The position numbers and the translations under genes were made by a program. Shown one piece after another: positions 35,080-44,275 of a stretch of DNA of 64,000 bases. Under the pieces are notes generated by a model. It was not told where the DNA came from. It made no database searches and saw nothing but the letters and a program-made list of their open reading frames with translations. Source of the stretch: OPU3-GD-OMZ sp001901525. GTDB taxonomy: Bacteria > Pseudomonadota > Gammaproteobacteria > Methylococcales > Methylomonadaceae. Location: contig CAXCEI010000004.1 in the NCBI GenBank assembly GCA_963981505.1, positions 6,019 through 70,018 of the forward strand, read 5' to 3'. Numbering within the stretch: the stretch's first letter is position 1; each line of letters begins with the position of its first letter.

Positions 35080-36100
35080 GGGCCTGCTCTCGACTCTGCT
35101 CTAAAAAATCCATAATAGCGAACATCAAACCACCCACTCCATTCTTTTTTATGGCTGAAATCCTATACACAGGACCTGTCCAATTCAATGCATCTACGAT
35201 CGCCTGACAATGTGCGTCTACAGCATCGCCCTGCAATCTATCTATCTTATTCAACACCAACCACCGTTCTTTTTTAGCTAAATCATCGCTCCATAATGCA
35301 AGCTCGGCGACAATCTTCTCAGCAGCTTCAACCGGTGAAATATCTGACTCATACGGCTCAACATCAACGATATGAAGCAATAAACGTGTCCGAGATAAAT
35401 GCTTCAAGAACTGCAGCCCTAAGCCCGCGCCCTCTGATGCACCTTCAATAACACCTGGAATATCTGCAATAACAAAACTACGCAAGTCATCGACCCTGAC
35501 CACTCCTAAATTAGGATGCAATGTAGTAAAAGGATAATCAGCTACCTTAGGTTTGGCTGAAGAAACCTGCCGAATCAAACTGGATTTACCTGCATTTGGC
35601 ATACCCAACAAACCCACATCAGCAATTAACTTAAGCTCTAAATTTAAAAAACGATGCTCTCCCGGTGTCCCTTTAGTCGCCTTACGCGGCGCCCGATTAG
35701 TGCTGCTCTTAAAACGCGCATTACCCAAGCCATGAAAACCACCTTTAGCCACCAACAAAACATCGCCTGGCGCCGTTAAATCGCCAATTTTTTCACCCGT
35801 CTCTGAATCGTACACGAGCGTCCCAGGCGGCACAGCCACACGACAGTCATCACCCATACCCCCCGTACAATTGCGCCCCATACCATTTTGACCACGCTGT
35901 GCCCGATGAACAGAATGATAGCGAAAATCAACTAAGGTATTTACATTTTCAGTTGCCACCAGGTAAACACTTCCCCCATCGCCCCCATCGCCGCCATCTG
36001 GGCCGCCGAATGGAATATATTTTTCACGGCGAAAACCAATGGCCCCATTACCGCCGTCACCCGCTTCAACACGAATTCGCGCCTCATCAACAAACTTCAT
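35066..36100 (-). CDS. obgE: Ribosome-associated GTPase ObgE (CgtA)
   Basis: ObgE is an essential GTPase in 50S assembly and the stringent response. The 344-residue protein has the glycine-rich Obg domain (residues 1-158, with FRREKYIPFGGPDGGDGGDGG split over residues 24-45) and a G domain: G1 GMPNAGKSS, G2 TT in YPFTTLHPN, G3 DIPG and G4 NKID. It lacks the long acidic C-terminal tail of E. coli Obg, ending soon after the G domain. It is separated from rpmA by a terminator. Confidence 0.97.
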   Translation of the reverse strand: MKFVDEARIRVEAGDGGNGAIGFRREKYIPFGGPDGGDGGDGGSVYLVATENVNTLVDFRYHSVHRAQRGQNGMGRNCTGGMGDDCRVAVPPGTLVYDSETGEKIGDLTAPGDVLLVAKGGFHGLGNARFKSSTNRAPRKATKGTPGEHRFLNLELKLIADVGLLGMPNAGKSSLIRQVSSAKPKVADYPFTTLHPNLGVVRVDDLRSFVIADIPGVIEGASEGAGLGLQFLKHLSRTRLLLHIVDVEPYESDISPVEAAEKIVAELALWSDDLAKKERWLVLNKIDRLQGDAVDAHCQAIVDALNWTGPVYRISAIKKNGVGGLMFAIMDFLEQSREQARDEA

Positions 36101-36181
36101 TACTTACTCCCTTCGCTTCACAAAGAATAACCACACCATCAGAGCAAGCCATTACAAAAAAAACACATCTATCACCACAAA

Positions 36182-36210
36182 CAAAAAAGCCCCACCAAAA
36201 GGTGAGGCTT
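36182..36210 (-). terminator. Rho-independent terminator after rplU-rpmA
   Basis: On the minus strand AAGCCTCACC (36210-36201) pairs with GGTGGGGCTT (36196-36187), giving ten pairs with one G-T wobble and a TTTT loop. A run of T residues follows directly. It sits about 45 bases after the rpmA stop and about 80 before obgE. It should end or attenuate the ribosomal protein transcript before obgE. Confidence 0.9.
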
Positions 36211-36253
36211 TAATAAACCATGTACCACTAAAGCATCAATGCTTCACATGCAC

Positions 36254-36511
36254 TTATGCTGCTACAACGCTCACATAACTGCGTTTTTTAGGTCCTTTAA
36301 CCTCAAAAATAACGCGCCCTTCTGCTGTTGCAAAAAGTGTATGGTCTTTACCGCACCCAACATTTACACCCGGATGAAACCGTGTGCCACGCTGACGAAC
36401 GAGAATGTTTCCCGCTGCGACCGTTTCTCCACCATAACGTTTAACGCCTAATCGCTTCGATTCCGAATCGCGACCATTTCGAGTACTACCGCCTGCCTTC
36501 TTATGAGCCAT
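36254..36511 (-). CDS. rpmA: 50S ribosomal protein L27
   Basis: L27 reaches toward the peptidyl transferase centre. The 85-residue protein starts MAHKKAGGSTRNGRDSESK, the mature-type N-terminus without the cleaved extension of Firmicutes, and contains RLGVKRYGGETVAAGNIL and RQRGTRFHPGVNVGCGKDHT. It follows rplU by 24 bases. Confidence 0.98.
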   Translation of the reverse strand: MAHKKAGGSTRNGRDSESKRLGVKRYGGETVAAGNILVRQRGTRFHPGVNVGCGKDHTLFATAEGRVIFEVKGPKKRSYVSVVAA

Positions 36512-36535
36512 CTTCTAACCCCAACTAAATATTAA

Positions 36536-36847
36536 TTATGCAGAAATGCCAGTAATCTGGACTTCCGTGTAATATTGACGATGCCCCATTTGCTTCATTT
36601 GGTGCTTACGTCTCTTAAATTTAATGATCTTAATTTTCTTGTGTCGCCCTTGCGAGGTGACTTTTCCGGTTACCTTACCACCGCCAACGAAAGGCTGACC
36701 GACCTTAACTACGTCATCCGATTGTACTAACAGTACCTTATCGAACTCCACATCATCACCTGAATCTACATCCAGCTTCTCTATTTTAAGGACTGACCCT
36801 TCTTCAACGCGATATTGTTTACCGCCTGTTTGAATTACCGCATACAT
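36536..36847 (-). CDS. rplU: 50S ribosomal protein L21
   Basis: L21 binds 23S rRNA in the large subunit. From the ATG at 36847 the protein has 103 residues, starting MYAVIQTGGKQYRVEEGS and containing GKVTGKVTSQGRHKKIKI and FKRRKHQMKQMGHRQYYTEV. The start is set by the family N-terminus and a GGAGA eight bases upstream. A GTG at 36862 in the same frame overlaps that site and is rejected. Confidence 0.98.
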   Translation of the reverse strand: MYAVIQTGGKQYRVEEGSVLKIEKLDVDSGDDVEFDKVLLVQSDDVVKVGQPFVGGGKVTGKVTSQGRHKKIKIIKFKRRKHQMKQMGHRQYYTEVQITGISA

Positions 36848-36890
36848 CTGGTTAATCTCCACGGAACATGGTTATTTAAATTAATCAGTA

Positions 36891-36919
36891 ATTTTAGCTA
36901 CAAATACCAATGTCGTCAA
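36891..36919 (-). promoter_or_regulatory. Sigma-70 promoter of rplU-rpmA
   Basis: On the minus strand TTGACG (36919-36914) and TAAAAT (36896-36891) are exactly 17 bases apart, each one mismatch from consensus. The predicted transcription start, near 36884, gives a leader of about 37 bases before the rplU ATG. The divergent ispB gene starts 110 bases away on the other strand. Confidence 0.85.
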
Positions 36920-37028
36920 CCCGAAATTCATCAATTACACCATTCCCGCTATTAAAACAACAGAAATACCAACGATCAACATAACTTTTATGTAAAATAC
37001 TCCCAATATTTTATCTGAAAAATTCACA

Positions 37029-38045
37029 ATGTCAGCACAAAACCAAGAACAAACTCCATTTATCATTGATCAGCCCATTAATTTTGATGTCATCAAAACA
37101 CTCACTCTTGATGACAGTAAGGCAACGGACCAACTCATTCTAAATGAACTCAACTCCGATGTTGTTCTGATTAATCAAATTGGCCACTATATTGTCGGCA
37201 GTGGCGGCAAAAGATTACGCCCCATGTTATTGCTTCTTGCCGCCAAAGCATTGAACTATGATGGTAAGCAACACTTAACACTTGCCGCGGTTATTGAATT
37301 TATTCACACAGCCACACTCTTACATGATGATGTTGTTGATGAATCTGACTTAAGACGCGGCAAAGGCTCTGCTAATGCCGTATGGGGTAATGCTGCCAGC
37401 GTGCTCGTCGGTGACTTCCTTTATTCCAAAGCCTTTGAAATGATGGTGAGAGTTGACAACATGCGGGTCATGGAAATTCTCTCTAAAACAACAACCGCAA
37501 TCGCAGAAGGCGAAGTACTTCAACTCCTTAACTGCAACAACCCAACAACCACAGAGACAAGTTATCTGGAAGTTATCTCCAGAAAGACGGCGATCCTCTT
37601 TAGTGCCGCAACACGTCTTAGTGCCCTGTTAGTCGATGCGTCTTCTGAAACAGAGGCACAAATGGCAGCCTACGGCATGCATCTGGGAAATGCCTTCCAA
37701 CTTATTGATGACGCATTAGATTACAAAGCCAACGCTGAAGATCTCGGCAAGAACCTAGGCGACGACCTCGCCGAAGGAAAGCCTACACTACCGCTGATCC
37801 ACGCCATTGAACACGCTAACGAAGGCGATGCTCAAATTATTACTGATGCTATTAAAGAAGGCGACCGTAACGCATTTAACGACGTTTACAAGATCGTTCA
37901 AGCCACAGGGGCGATTGAATACACGGAGAAACGTGCTGAAGAAGAAGCCCAAAAAGCAATCAATGCATTAGCCTTAATAGCTGATTCACCTTATAAACAA
38001 GCGATGATGCAACTGGCTATTTTTTCAGTGCAACGAAATTATTAA
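37029..38045 (+). CDS. ispB: Octaprenyl/polyprenyl diphosphate synthase IspB
   Basis: IspB makes the long polyprenyl side chain of ubiquinone or menaquinone. The 338-residue trans-prenyltransferase has the first aspartate-rich motif in TATLLHDDVVDESDLRRG (residues 91-108) and the second in FQLIDDALDYKAN, plus the upstream GSGGKRLRPMLLLLA. Chain length cannot be read with certainty from sequence; octaprenyl is by homology. It is divergent from rplU, the standard arrangement. Confidence 0.95.
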   Translation: MSAQNQEQTPFIIDQPINFDVIKTLTLDDSKATDQLILNELNSDVVLINQIGHYIVGSGGKRLRPMLLLLAAKALNYDGKQHLTLAAVIEFIHTATLLHDDVVDESDLRRGKGSANAVWGNAASVLVGDFLYSKAFEMMVRVDNMRVMEILSKTTTAIAEGEVLQLLNCNNPTTTETSYLEVISRKTAILFSAATRLSALLVDASSETEAQMAAYGMHLGNAFQLIDDALDYKANAEDLGKNLGDDLAEGKPTLPLIHAIEHANEGDAQIITDAIKEGDRNAFNDVYKIVQATGAIEYTEKRAEEEAQKAINALALIADSPYKQAMMQLAIFSVQRNY

Positions 38046-38105
38046 ACCATTCCCAAACAGCACTGCTAAGCGCAAACGATTCGTCGCCCTGTTTGAATGA
38101 AAAGC

Positions 38106-38690
38106 CTACTTCTCCGTTACCACTGCATCAATAAAATTTTTCCGTAATCGCTGGCGAACCGTTTCTACCGCTGACATATTTAAAAATGGTCCGAGCTTTA
38201 CCCGGTACCAGTTAACATCACCGATCTTAGCTAATTCTATTTTTGATTCAATACCTATTAATGCCAACTTAGCTTTAAGTCGGTCTGCGTCTTTATTATT
38301 CCTGAATGAACCCACCTGCATCATATAACGGGCATTCCTGACTTTTCCTGACCGTTCCTCACGCTTACGGGTTTTGATCTCATAATCAGGAATAACCACC
38401 TCCTTTTCTGGGAGTAAGGTAAAAAAATCATAGCGCGGTTCATGGAGCCGCTCTTTCTTAACCGGCGCACTTTCCTTTGGTGTTGATACTATCACTTGGT
38501 GCTGCGGTACCGACTCAAGAACTTCAGTAGCAACCTGCTCAGAAGCAACGGTGTCCTGATGACGAAAGCTGTTTAAAAAATAACCAAACCCAAGCAATAA
38601 TAAAATAACCCATAGCACCCTCCAAACAGAAACACCCTTGTGACTACTTTTGCGTTGAGGTCGCGCTCTATTTTTAAAATCTTTTACCAT
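38106..38690 (-). CDS. SPOR-domain cell division protein (FtsN-like)
   Basis: The 194-residue protein has a short cytoplasmic basic segment, one membrane helix at about residues 23-43 (VWRVLWVILLLLGFGYFL), a linker and a C-terminal SPOR domain from about residue 120 (YMMQVGSFRNNKDADRLKAKL and NWYRVKLGPFLNMSAVETVR). SPOR domains bind denuded septal glycan. This topology and the position directly after argS match FtsN-like genes of many gammaproteobacteria. The essential FtsN motif cannot be confirmed by eye, so I leave the symbol empty. It overlaps argS by one base. Confidence 0.88.
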   Translation of the reverse strand: MVKDFKNRARPQRKSSHKGVSVWRVLWVILLLLGFGYFLNSFRHQDTVASEQVATEVLESVPQHQVIVSTPKESAPVKKERLHEPRYDFFTLLPEKEVVIPDYEIKTRKREERSGKVRNARYMMQVGSFRNNKDADRLKAKLALIGIESKIELAKIGDVNWYRVKLGPFLNMSAVETVRQRLRKNFIDAVVTEK

Positions 38691-40450
38691 TACATTGACT
38701 CTGGACTATTAACACCCAACAAACCCAAACCATTGCTAAGACACTGCTGAATAGCCTCAATAAGATTAATACGCGCGTCACGTAACTTCACATCATCAAC
38801 TAAAAACTGCTGAGCATTGTAATAAGTATGAAAATGATTGGCCAATTCACGCAAAAAATGCACCAAATGGTGCGGCTCATACTTCAACGCCGACCGTTCA
38901 AGAACTTCCGGGTACTGCGTCAATAACCCAATCAATGATACCTCATGTTCAGTTGATAACAACTCAAGACTTTCCAGCCCTTGCTGCCTGTTCCGTGACA
39001 AACCCTTTTCTTCCAACTGCCGTAAAACACTGCAAATCCGAGCATACGCATATTGCACATAAAAAACGGGGTTGTCATTGGTTTGACTAGTCGCCAACTT
39101 CAAATCAAAATCCATATGCTGATCTGATTTACGCAAAACATAAAAAAAACGTGCCGCATCAACACCCACTTCATCGCGCAAATGGCGCAAGGTAACAAAA
39201 TCACCTGAGCGCGTTGACATGGGTACTTTTTCTGCACCTCGGTACAAAACAGCAAACTGCACTAGCAATACTTCTAATTTATCTGCATCAGCACCTAAAG
39301 CTGTCATCGCCGCTCTAACCCGAGGAACATAACCGTGATGATCAGATCCCCAAACATTAATAATACGCTCAAACCCCCGATCCAATTTATTCATATGGTA
39401 GGCGATATCTGATGCAAAATAAGTGCTTTGACCATTCTCCCTAACCACAACACGATCTTTTTCATCCCCTAGTAAACTGGATGCAAACCAAGTTGCACCC
39501 TCTTTTTTATAAAGATGACCCGCTTTATCTAAACGTTCTAATGCAGCCTCAATGGATCCATCATCAACCAATAAACTTTCAAAAAACCAATGCTGATAAT
39601 CAACACCAAATTCCGCCAAATCATCTCTGATATCAGCCAATATAGCGGTCAACCCTGCTTGAAATATTTGCGTATAACGCTCTTGACCCAATAACTCCCG
39701 CGCCTTGCTAATGAGCCCATCCACATGCTGTTCTTTGTCGCCCCCTTGAGGCTCATCAACTGGGACGCCGTCAAAAACTTCAGCGGCTACAAAACAAAAG
39801 TCCTGATTAACCCGGTCAAAAAACTGACGTGCAATATCCTCAACATATCCCCCACGGTAACCATTACTCGGAAACTGAATCGTTTGCCCACAACATTCTA
39901 AATAACGCAGCCAAATACTGGTTGCCAAAATATCCATTTGTCGACCGGCATCATTAACATAATATTCATTAGCAACGTCATAACCTACTGCACGCAATAA
40001 CTCAGCCACAACAGAACCATAAACCGCACCACGACCATGCCCTACATGCAAAGGCCCTGTGGGATTGGCAGAAACAAATTCAACCTGTACTTTCTTGCCA
40101 GCACCGACCTCACTTTTACCGAAAGAAGGCCCAAGCCGTAAAATATCAGCAATAATCTGGTGTTGCGCAGCGGGATTAACAAAGAAGTTTATAAAACCCG
40201 GCCCAGCTATCTCTACCTTTTCAACACTCACATCATCCGGCAAGGCCGCAATAATCGCCTCAGCCAATTGTCTAGGCGCTGTTTTAGCTGATTTTGCCAA
40301 CATCATTGCCAAGTTGCTCGCAAAATCACCGTGCTGAGCATCCCGCGTCCGCTCAACACTAATTTCTGGAATCCAGTCTGACTGTAGAACCGATTGTTCA
40401 ATCAGTTCCTCTACGGCCTGCTGCAATAAGGCCACCACCTTCTGTTTCAT
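38690..40450 (-). CDS. argS: Arginyl-tRNA synthetase
   Basis: ArgS charges tRNA-Arg. The 586-residue class I synthetase has the HIGH-like motif NPTGPLHVGHGRGAVYGSVV (residues 130-149), the N-terminal additional domain for the tRNA D loop and a C-terminal DALR anticodon-binding domain (YVQYAYARICSVLRQLEEKG). The KMSKS position reads VPMSTRSG, as is usual in ArgS. Confidence 0.97.
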   Translation of the reverse strand: MKQKVVALLQQAVEELIEQSVLQSDWIPEISVERTRDAQHGDFASNLAMMLAKSAKTAPRQLAEAIIAALPDDVSVEKVEIAGPGFINFFVNPAAQHQIIADILRLGPSFGKSEVGAGKKVQVEFVSANPTGPLHVGHGRGAVYGSVVAELLRAVGYDVANEYYVNDAGRQMDILATSIWLRYLECCGQTIQFPSNGYRGGYVEDIARQFFDRVNQDFCFVAAEVFDGVPVDEPQGGDKEQHVDGLISKARELLGQERYTQIFQAGLTAILADIRDDLAEFGVDYQHWFFESLLVDDGSIEAALERLDKAGHLYKKEGATWFASSLLGDEKDRVVVRENGQSTYFASDIAYHMNKLDRGFERIINVWGSDHHGYVPRVRAAMTALGADADKLEVLLVQFAVLYRGAEKVPMSTRSGDFVTLRHLRDEVGVDAARFFYVLRKSDQHMDFDLKLATSQTNDNPVFYVQYAYARICSVLRQLEEKGLSRNRQQGLESLELLSTEHEVSLIGLLTQYPEVLERSALKYEPHHLVHFLRELANHFHTYYNAQQFLVDDVKLRDARINLIEAIQQCLSNGLGLLGVNSPESM

Positions 40451-40560
40451 ATCAACGACTTCTATCAGTTCAAAAATAATGAGCTATTATCCAATAACTA
40501 TCTCGGATTATCTAGCAACAGACCTCTATCACTTGTAAATAGTTGAAATCCACCCCCTCA

Positions 40561-42792
40561 TTAATATAAGTCCACTGGGTCCACATCGATGGACCACCGA
40601 ACTTTTCTGACCATTTTAATAGCGCCCACTTCCTTAACTAAAAGATCCAACATTTGATGCAACTGCTTTCTTTGGTTTGCCTGCAGCAATAATTGATAAT
40701 GAAAACGCTCTGCGCGCCTGACAATGGGTGCCGGGACCGGGCCTAACACGCAAGCGCCCTCCGTTACGTGAGGCCCCAGAAATGATTGCACTTGCTGCAA
40801 AAACACCATTGCCAGTGACTCTGAAACTGCACTGACTCGAAACAATGCCTGGAAACTAAAGGGTGGCAGCCTTGCTGCCTTCCTCTCTAACAAGCTCTCT
40901 TTGGCAAATGCTGCAAATCCTTTTTCAATCAAGGTCCTTAACAAGAGATGATCCGGTTGCCGTGTCTGTAAAAGTACCAGCCCCTTTTTATGAGACCGCC
41001 CGGCTCGACCAGAAACCTGAACAATCAACTGCGCCAACCTTTCCGGCGCATGATAATCAACACTGAACAAACCACTGTCAATATCGATAATACCCACTAA
41101 CGTAACATTCTCAAAATGGTGGCCTTTTGAGAGCATTTGGGTGCCTAATATAACCTTCGCTTGCCCAGAATGAATACCCGCCAATGCGATCTCTAAATCA
41201 TTGCGGTGACGAACACTGTCTCTATCTATCCGAATGACTTGATCTTGACCAAATGCTTCAACCAACGCTCTTTCAACACGCTCCGTTCCAATCCCCAACG
41301 ACACTAATTCAGCACACCTGCAAGCCTCACAGCGCTGACTTTTTCGATGTTGATAATCACAATGATGGCACCGTAACAGCCCCAATTTTTCATGCAAAAC
41401 CAAATTAACATCACAGCGCGGACACCGGGCTACCCACCCGCAACCATGACACATCAAGGCAGGTGAAAACCCTCGCCTGTTTAAAAACAAGATCACTTGT
41501 TCGCCTCGGGCAACTGTTTTTCTGACCGCGTCCATTAAGGGCTCGGACAGCCCATCTACCAATCGCTGATTACGAATATCTAATAATCTTACTGTGGGTA
41601 ATACCGCTGTACCGATGCGCTGCGTTAAGGTAAGTTTTTGGTACCGACCATTCAGCACATTACTTAAACTCTCTAAAGAAGGCGTGGCGGAACCCAAGAT
41701 AATCGGTATATTTCGTTTCTTTGCTTTTAATAACGCCATATCCCGAGCGGAAAACCGTAGCCGCTCTTGTTGTTTAAAGGACACATCATGCTCTTCATCA
41801 ACAATGATCAAACCCAACCGCGGTATTGAATTAAATAACGCAGACCGTGTTCCCAATAAAACACCGGCATGACCGTGTTGCACACTAAGCCAAGATTGAC
41901 AACGCTGAGAATCTGTCAGACTTGAATGCGAGACTGCAATAGCGATACTAAATCGCTGCCTGAAACGGCTCTCAATTTGTGGGGTTAAACTAATTTCTGG
42001 TAATAGCACCAGTACTTGCTTGCCCTGACTGATCACCGCATCAATAACACGCATATAAACTTCCGTCTTACCGCTACCGGTAATACCGTCCAATAAAAAA
42101 GCACGGTAAGCATCAAGACTTTCGTTAACACGATCAACAGCTTGCTGCTGTTCTGTGGTTAAAGCCACGTGATCTGCGTTCAATCCAACTTCAGGTCTTT
42201 TCGCTAACATGGCTGATGAATCGCACAACTCTACATATCCTTTAGCCATTAATTCAGTCATGAATTTTTTACCATCCTCATGCCAGGTTCTAAGTGCGGA
42301 CTCAGCAATTGGCCGGCCTTCCTGCTTCATAAACCTTAACAACCCTTGCTGACGAGGCGCTCGCGCTAAGACCATACTATTCACATCGGTTCCTAAATCG
42401 GTTAACCTAAACGACTGATCTTGTTTGAGTTTTACTTGTCTGCCTTGCCGTAACAATACCGGCAAAGCATAACCAACAACCTCCCCCATCGGGTAATGAT
42501 AATAACGACTCACCCAAGCCAAAAAGTCTAAATCATCGGCCGACAACAAAGGCTTTGTATCCAAAACCTCCTGAACCACTTTTAACTTATCTAAAGCCCA
42601 GTCGCTGTCCGAACCAACTTCTAATAACACGCCTATTTTGCTACTACTCCCAAAAGGAACGCGTAATCGAATACCCGGTATTAACCCATCAACCTCAAAG
42701 TCTTCAGCCACTTTATAATCGAACAGCCGGTATAACGGCACCATTACGGCAACCCGAAGAATATTCCTGCTATTTTGACTTGACTTAACCAT
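40561..42792 (-). CDS. priA: Primosomal replication-restart helicase PriA
   Basis: PriA restarts collapsed replication forks. The 743-residue protein has the N-terminal 3' DNA-binding domain (VAVMVPLYRLFDYKV, IPGIRLRVPFG), Walker A in LLDGITGSGKTEVYMRV, the DEEH box in LIIVDEEHDVSFKQQE, and the two-zinc cysteine cluster CHGCGWVARCPRC with CHHC and CEAC. Helicase motifs GSATPSLES and VSGRAGRS follow. Upstream of argS is a usual gammaproteobacterial place. Confidence 0.97.
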   Translation of the reverse strand: MVKSSQNSRNILRVAVMVPLYRLFDYKVAEDFEVDGLIPGIRLRVPFGSSSKIGVLLEVGSDSDWALDKLKVVQEVLDTKPLLSADDLDFLAWVSRYYHYPMGEVVGYALPVLLRQGRQVKLKQDQSFRLTDLGTDVNSMVLARAPRQQGLLRFMKQEGRPIAESALRTWHEDGKKFMTELMAKGYVELCDSSAMLAKRPEVGLNADHVALTTEQQQAVDRVNESLDAYRAFLLDGITGSGKTEVYMRVIDAVISQGKQVLVLLPEISLTPQIESRFRQRFSIAIAVSHSSLTDSQRCQSWLSVQHGHAGVLLGTRSALFNSIPRLGLIIVDEEHDVSFKQQERLRFSARDMALLKAKKRNIPIILGSATPSLESLSNVLNGRYQKLTLTQRIGTAVLPTVRLLDIRNQRLVDGLSEPLMDAVRKTVARGEQVILFLNRRGFSPALMCHGCGWVARCPRCDVNLVLHEKLGLLRCHHCDYQHRKSQRCEACRCAELVSLGIGTERVERALVEAFGQDQVIRIDRDSVRHRNDLEIALAGIHSGQAKVILGTQMLSKGHHFENVTLVGIIDIDSGLFSVDYHAPERLAQLIVQVSGRAGRSHKKGLVLLQTRQPDHLLLRTLIEKGFAAFAKESLLERKAARLPPFSFQALFRVSAVSESLAMVFLQQVQSFLGPHVTEGACVLGPVPAPIVRRAERFHYQLLLQANQRKQLHQMLDLLVKEVGAIKMVRKVRWSIDVDPVDLY

Positions 42793-42882
42793 GTAATTTA
42801 TTTAATAACTACCGTACACCCAACTATTTTTAAAAAAATGACAGGCATGCTCCTTTAAATAACAAACCCATAAGGCATCAAC

Positions 42883-43476
42883 ATGTTAGCACTCCGGCAA
42901 CAAGTTCTTCGTACTGATATTGCAGGTATTCCACTCGAATGGATTGGCTTCGAGACGGCTGCAAAACTTTATGCTTTAAATCATGTCGTCTACACCTTGG
43001 GCTCCCCTCTTTACACGCTCCATGGGGGCATCAATAGCCGCACCGGCATTCAAAGCAGTATTGAAATCAACTCAATATTAGCCACACAATGTCTGCACTA
43101 TAACGGCAACAATCTTTCTAAAAAGTTTATTCCCACGCTCAACAATAATACGTTATTTAAACGCGACGACTACCTTTGTCTTTATTGTGGTATCCGTTAC
43201 CACCGGAGTGAATTATCAAGAGACCACATTACGCCGTTAAGTCAAAACGGCAAAGACCATTGGAATAATGTTGTCACCGCCTGCAAACGTTGCAATAACG
43301 TAAAAGCGGATCGTAGCCTTGATCATTCAGGTTTACAATTACTGGCAATCCCGTTTACCCCCACTTATGCCGAATATATCTTTCTGCAAGGCCGCCATAT
43401 CTTAGCCGACCAAATGAACTTCCTACGCTCTCACTTTCCGCAAGGGAGCCCTTTACATAAGCGCACTAGGGCTTAA
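42883..43476 (+). CDS. HNH endonuclease domain protein
   Basis: The 197-residue protein has a C-terminal zinc-type HNH domain: CLYCG at about residue 98, SRDHITPLSQNGKDHWNNVV, CKRCNNVKADR. The first HNH histidine lies in DHITP, the asparagine in HWNNV and the last position in the NNVKAD segment. The first 90 residues have no motif I know. HNH proteins of this shape are common, isolated chromosomal genes of unknown role. No methylase, phage or restriction partner is adjacent. It is convergent with the methyltransferase-like gene and overlaps its end by 11 bases. Confidence 0.85.
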   Translation: MLALRQQVLRTDIAGIPLEWIGFETAAKLYALNHVVYTLGSPLYTLHGGINSRTGIQSSIEINSILATQCLHYNGNNLSKKFIPTLNNNTLFKRDDYLCLYCGIRYHRSELSRDHITPLSQNGKDHWNNVVTACKRCNNVKADRSLDHSGLQLLAIPFTPTYAEYIFLQGRHILADQMNFLRSHFPQGSPLHKRTRA

Positions 43477-44275
43477 TGAAAGTTATCGTCATCCGGTCAC
43501 TTTCGCCGATTGATAAATATTTTTCTCGGTCTTGTTCAAGCAACTTTAACCGTGGCGGTAACGTCCAAACCCCTGCGGGATGATTATGATGATCTTTAGG
43601 GTTAGCATTTATATCTGCACTCGCCAGAAACTTAAATCCAGCCGCTTCAGCCATCGTTGTTAAATAATTTTCAGACACATAGCCGGTTACCGCCCGTGAA
43701 TCTAAAATATGCCCCGGTGTCTCTCGGTGCTCCACTACACCTAAAATACCACCGGGCTTTAAAACTTCAAAAATCGCAGCCAAAACGGTTGGGAGTTGCC
43801 CCGACTTCATCCAATTATGAATATTTCTAAACGTCAAAACCCGGTCAACAGTGCCCTTAGGCGCTATCTGTAATGCTTCCGGTGGCTCAAGAACGGTTAC
43901 GTGAACAGCACCATAAGTCAATGGATCAGCCTTTATTTTTGCTTTAAATAACTGTGCACTTTTCTGAAAATAGGGTACTTTTGAATCAGGCGAGAAATGC
44001 GCCAAATACAAAACGCCTTGTTCTTTAAGAAAAGGCGCCAATATCTCGCTATACCACCCTGAACCCGGCCAAATCTCAACGACCGTCATATTTTTTCTAA
44101 CATCAAAGAAAGTTAATGTTTGTAATGGGTGCCGGTACTTATCTCGTAATTTATGCTCTGCCTGACGCTGTTCACCGGCAATCACAGTTGTCAACGTAAC
44201 GCCATAAGCAACCGGCATTACTAAAGCAGAACCAAAAAGTAACCCTAAAATAAAATAACTACGCACTCGTTTCAC
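43466..44275 (-). CDS. Secreted methyltransferase-like protein (class I SAM fold)
   Basis: The 269-residue product starts with a clear signal-peptide-like segment (RSYFILGLLFGSALVMPVAYG, residues 5-25). A Rossmann methyltransferase fold follows: motif I VVEIWPGSGWYSEILAP, a post-I acidic region, TVDRVLTFRNIHNWM, and LKPGGILGVVEHRETPG. This resembles the predicted-methyltransferase group COG4798, whose members often carry signal peptides; the substrate is unknown. The start is GTG, overlapping the dsbB stop by four bases (GTGA). An exported enzyme would lack SAM in the periplasm, so either it is an evolved non-methyltransferase or the N-terminus is a membrane anchor. Confidence 0.82.
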   Translation of the reverse strand: MKRVRSYFILGLLFGSALVMPVAYGVTLTTVIAGEQRQAEHKLRDKYRHPLQTLTFFDVRKNMTVVEIWPGSGWYSEILAPFLKEQGVLYLAHFSPDSKVPYFQKSAQLFKAKIKADPLTYGAVHVTVLEPPEALQIAPKGTVDRVLTFRNIHNWMKSGQLPTVLAAIFEVLKPGGILGVVEHRETPGHILDSRAVTGYVSENYLTTMAEAAGFKFLASADINANPKDHHNHPAGVWTLPPRLKLLEQDREKYLSIGESDRMTITFIKP

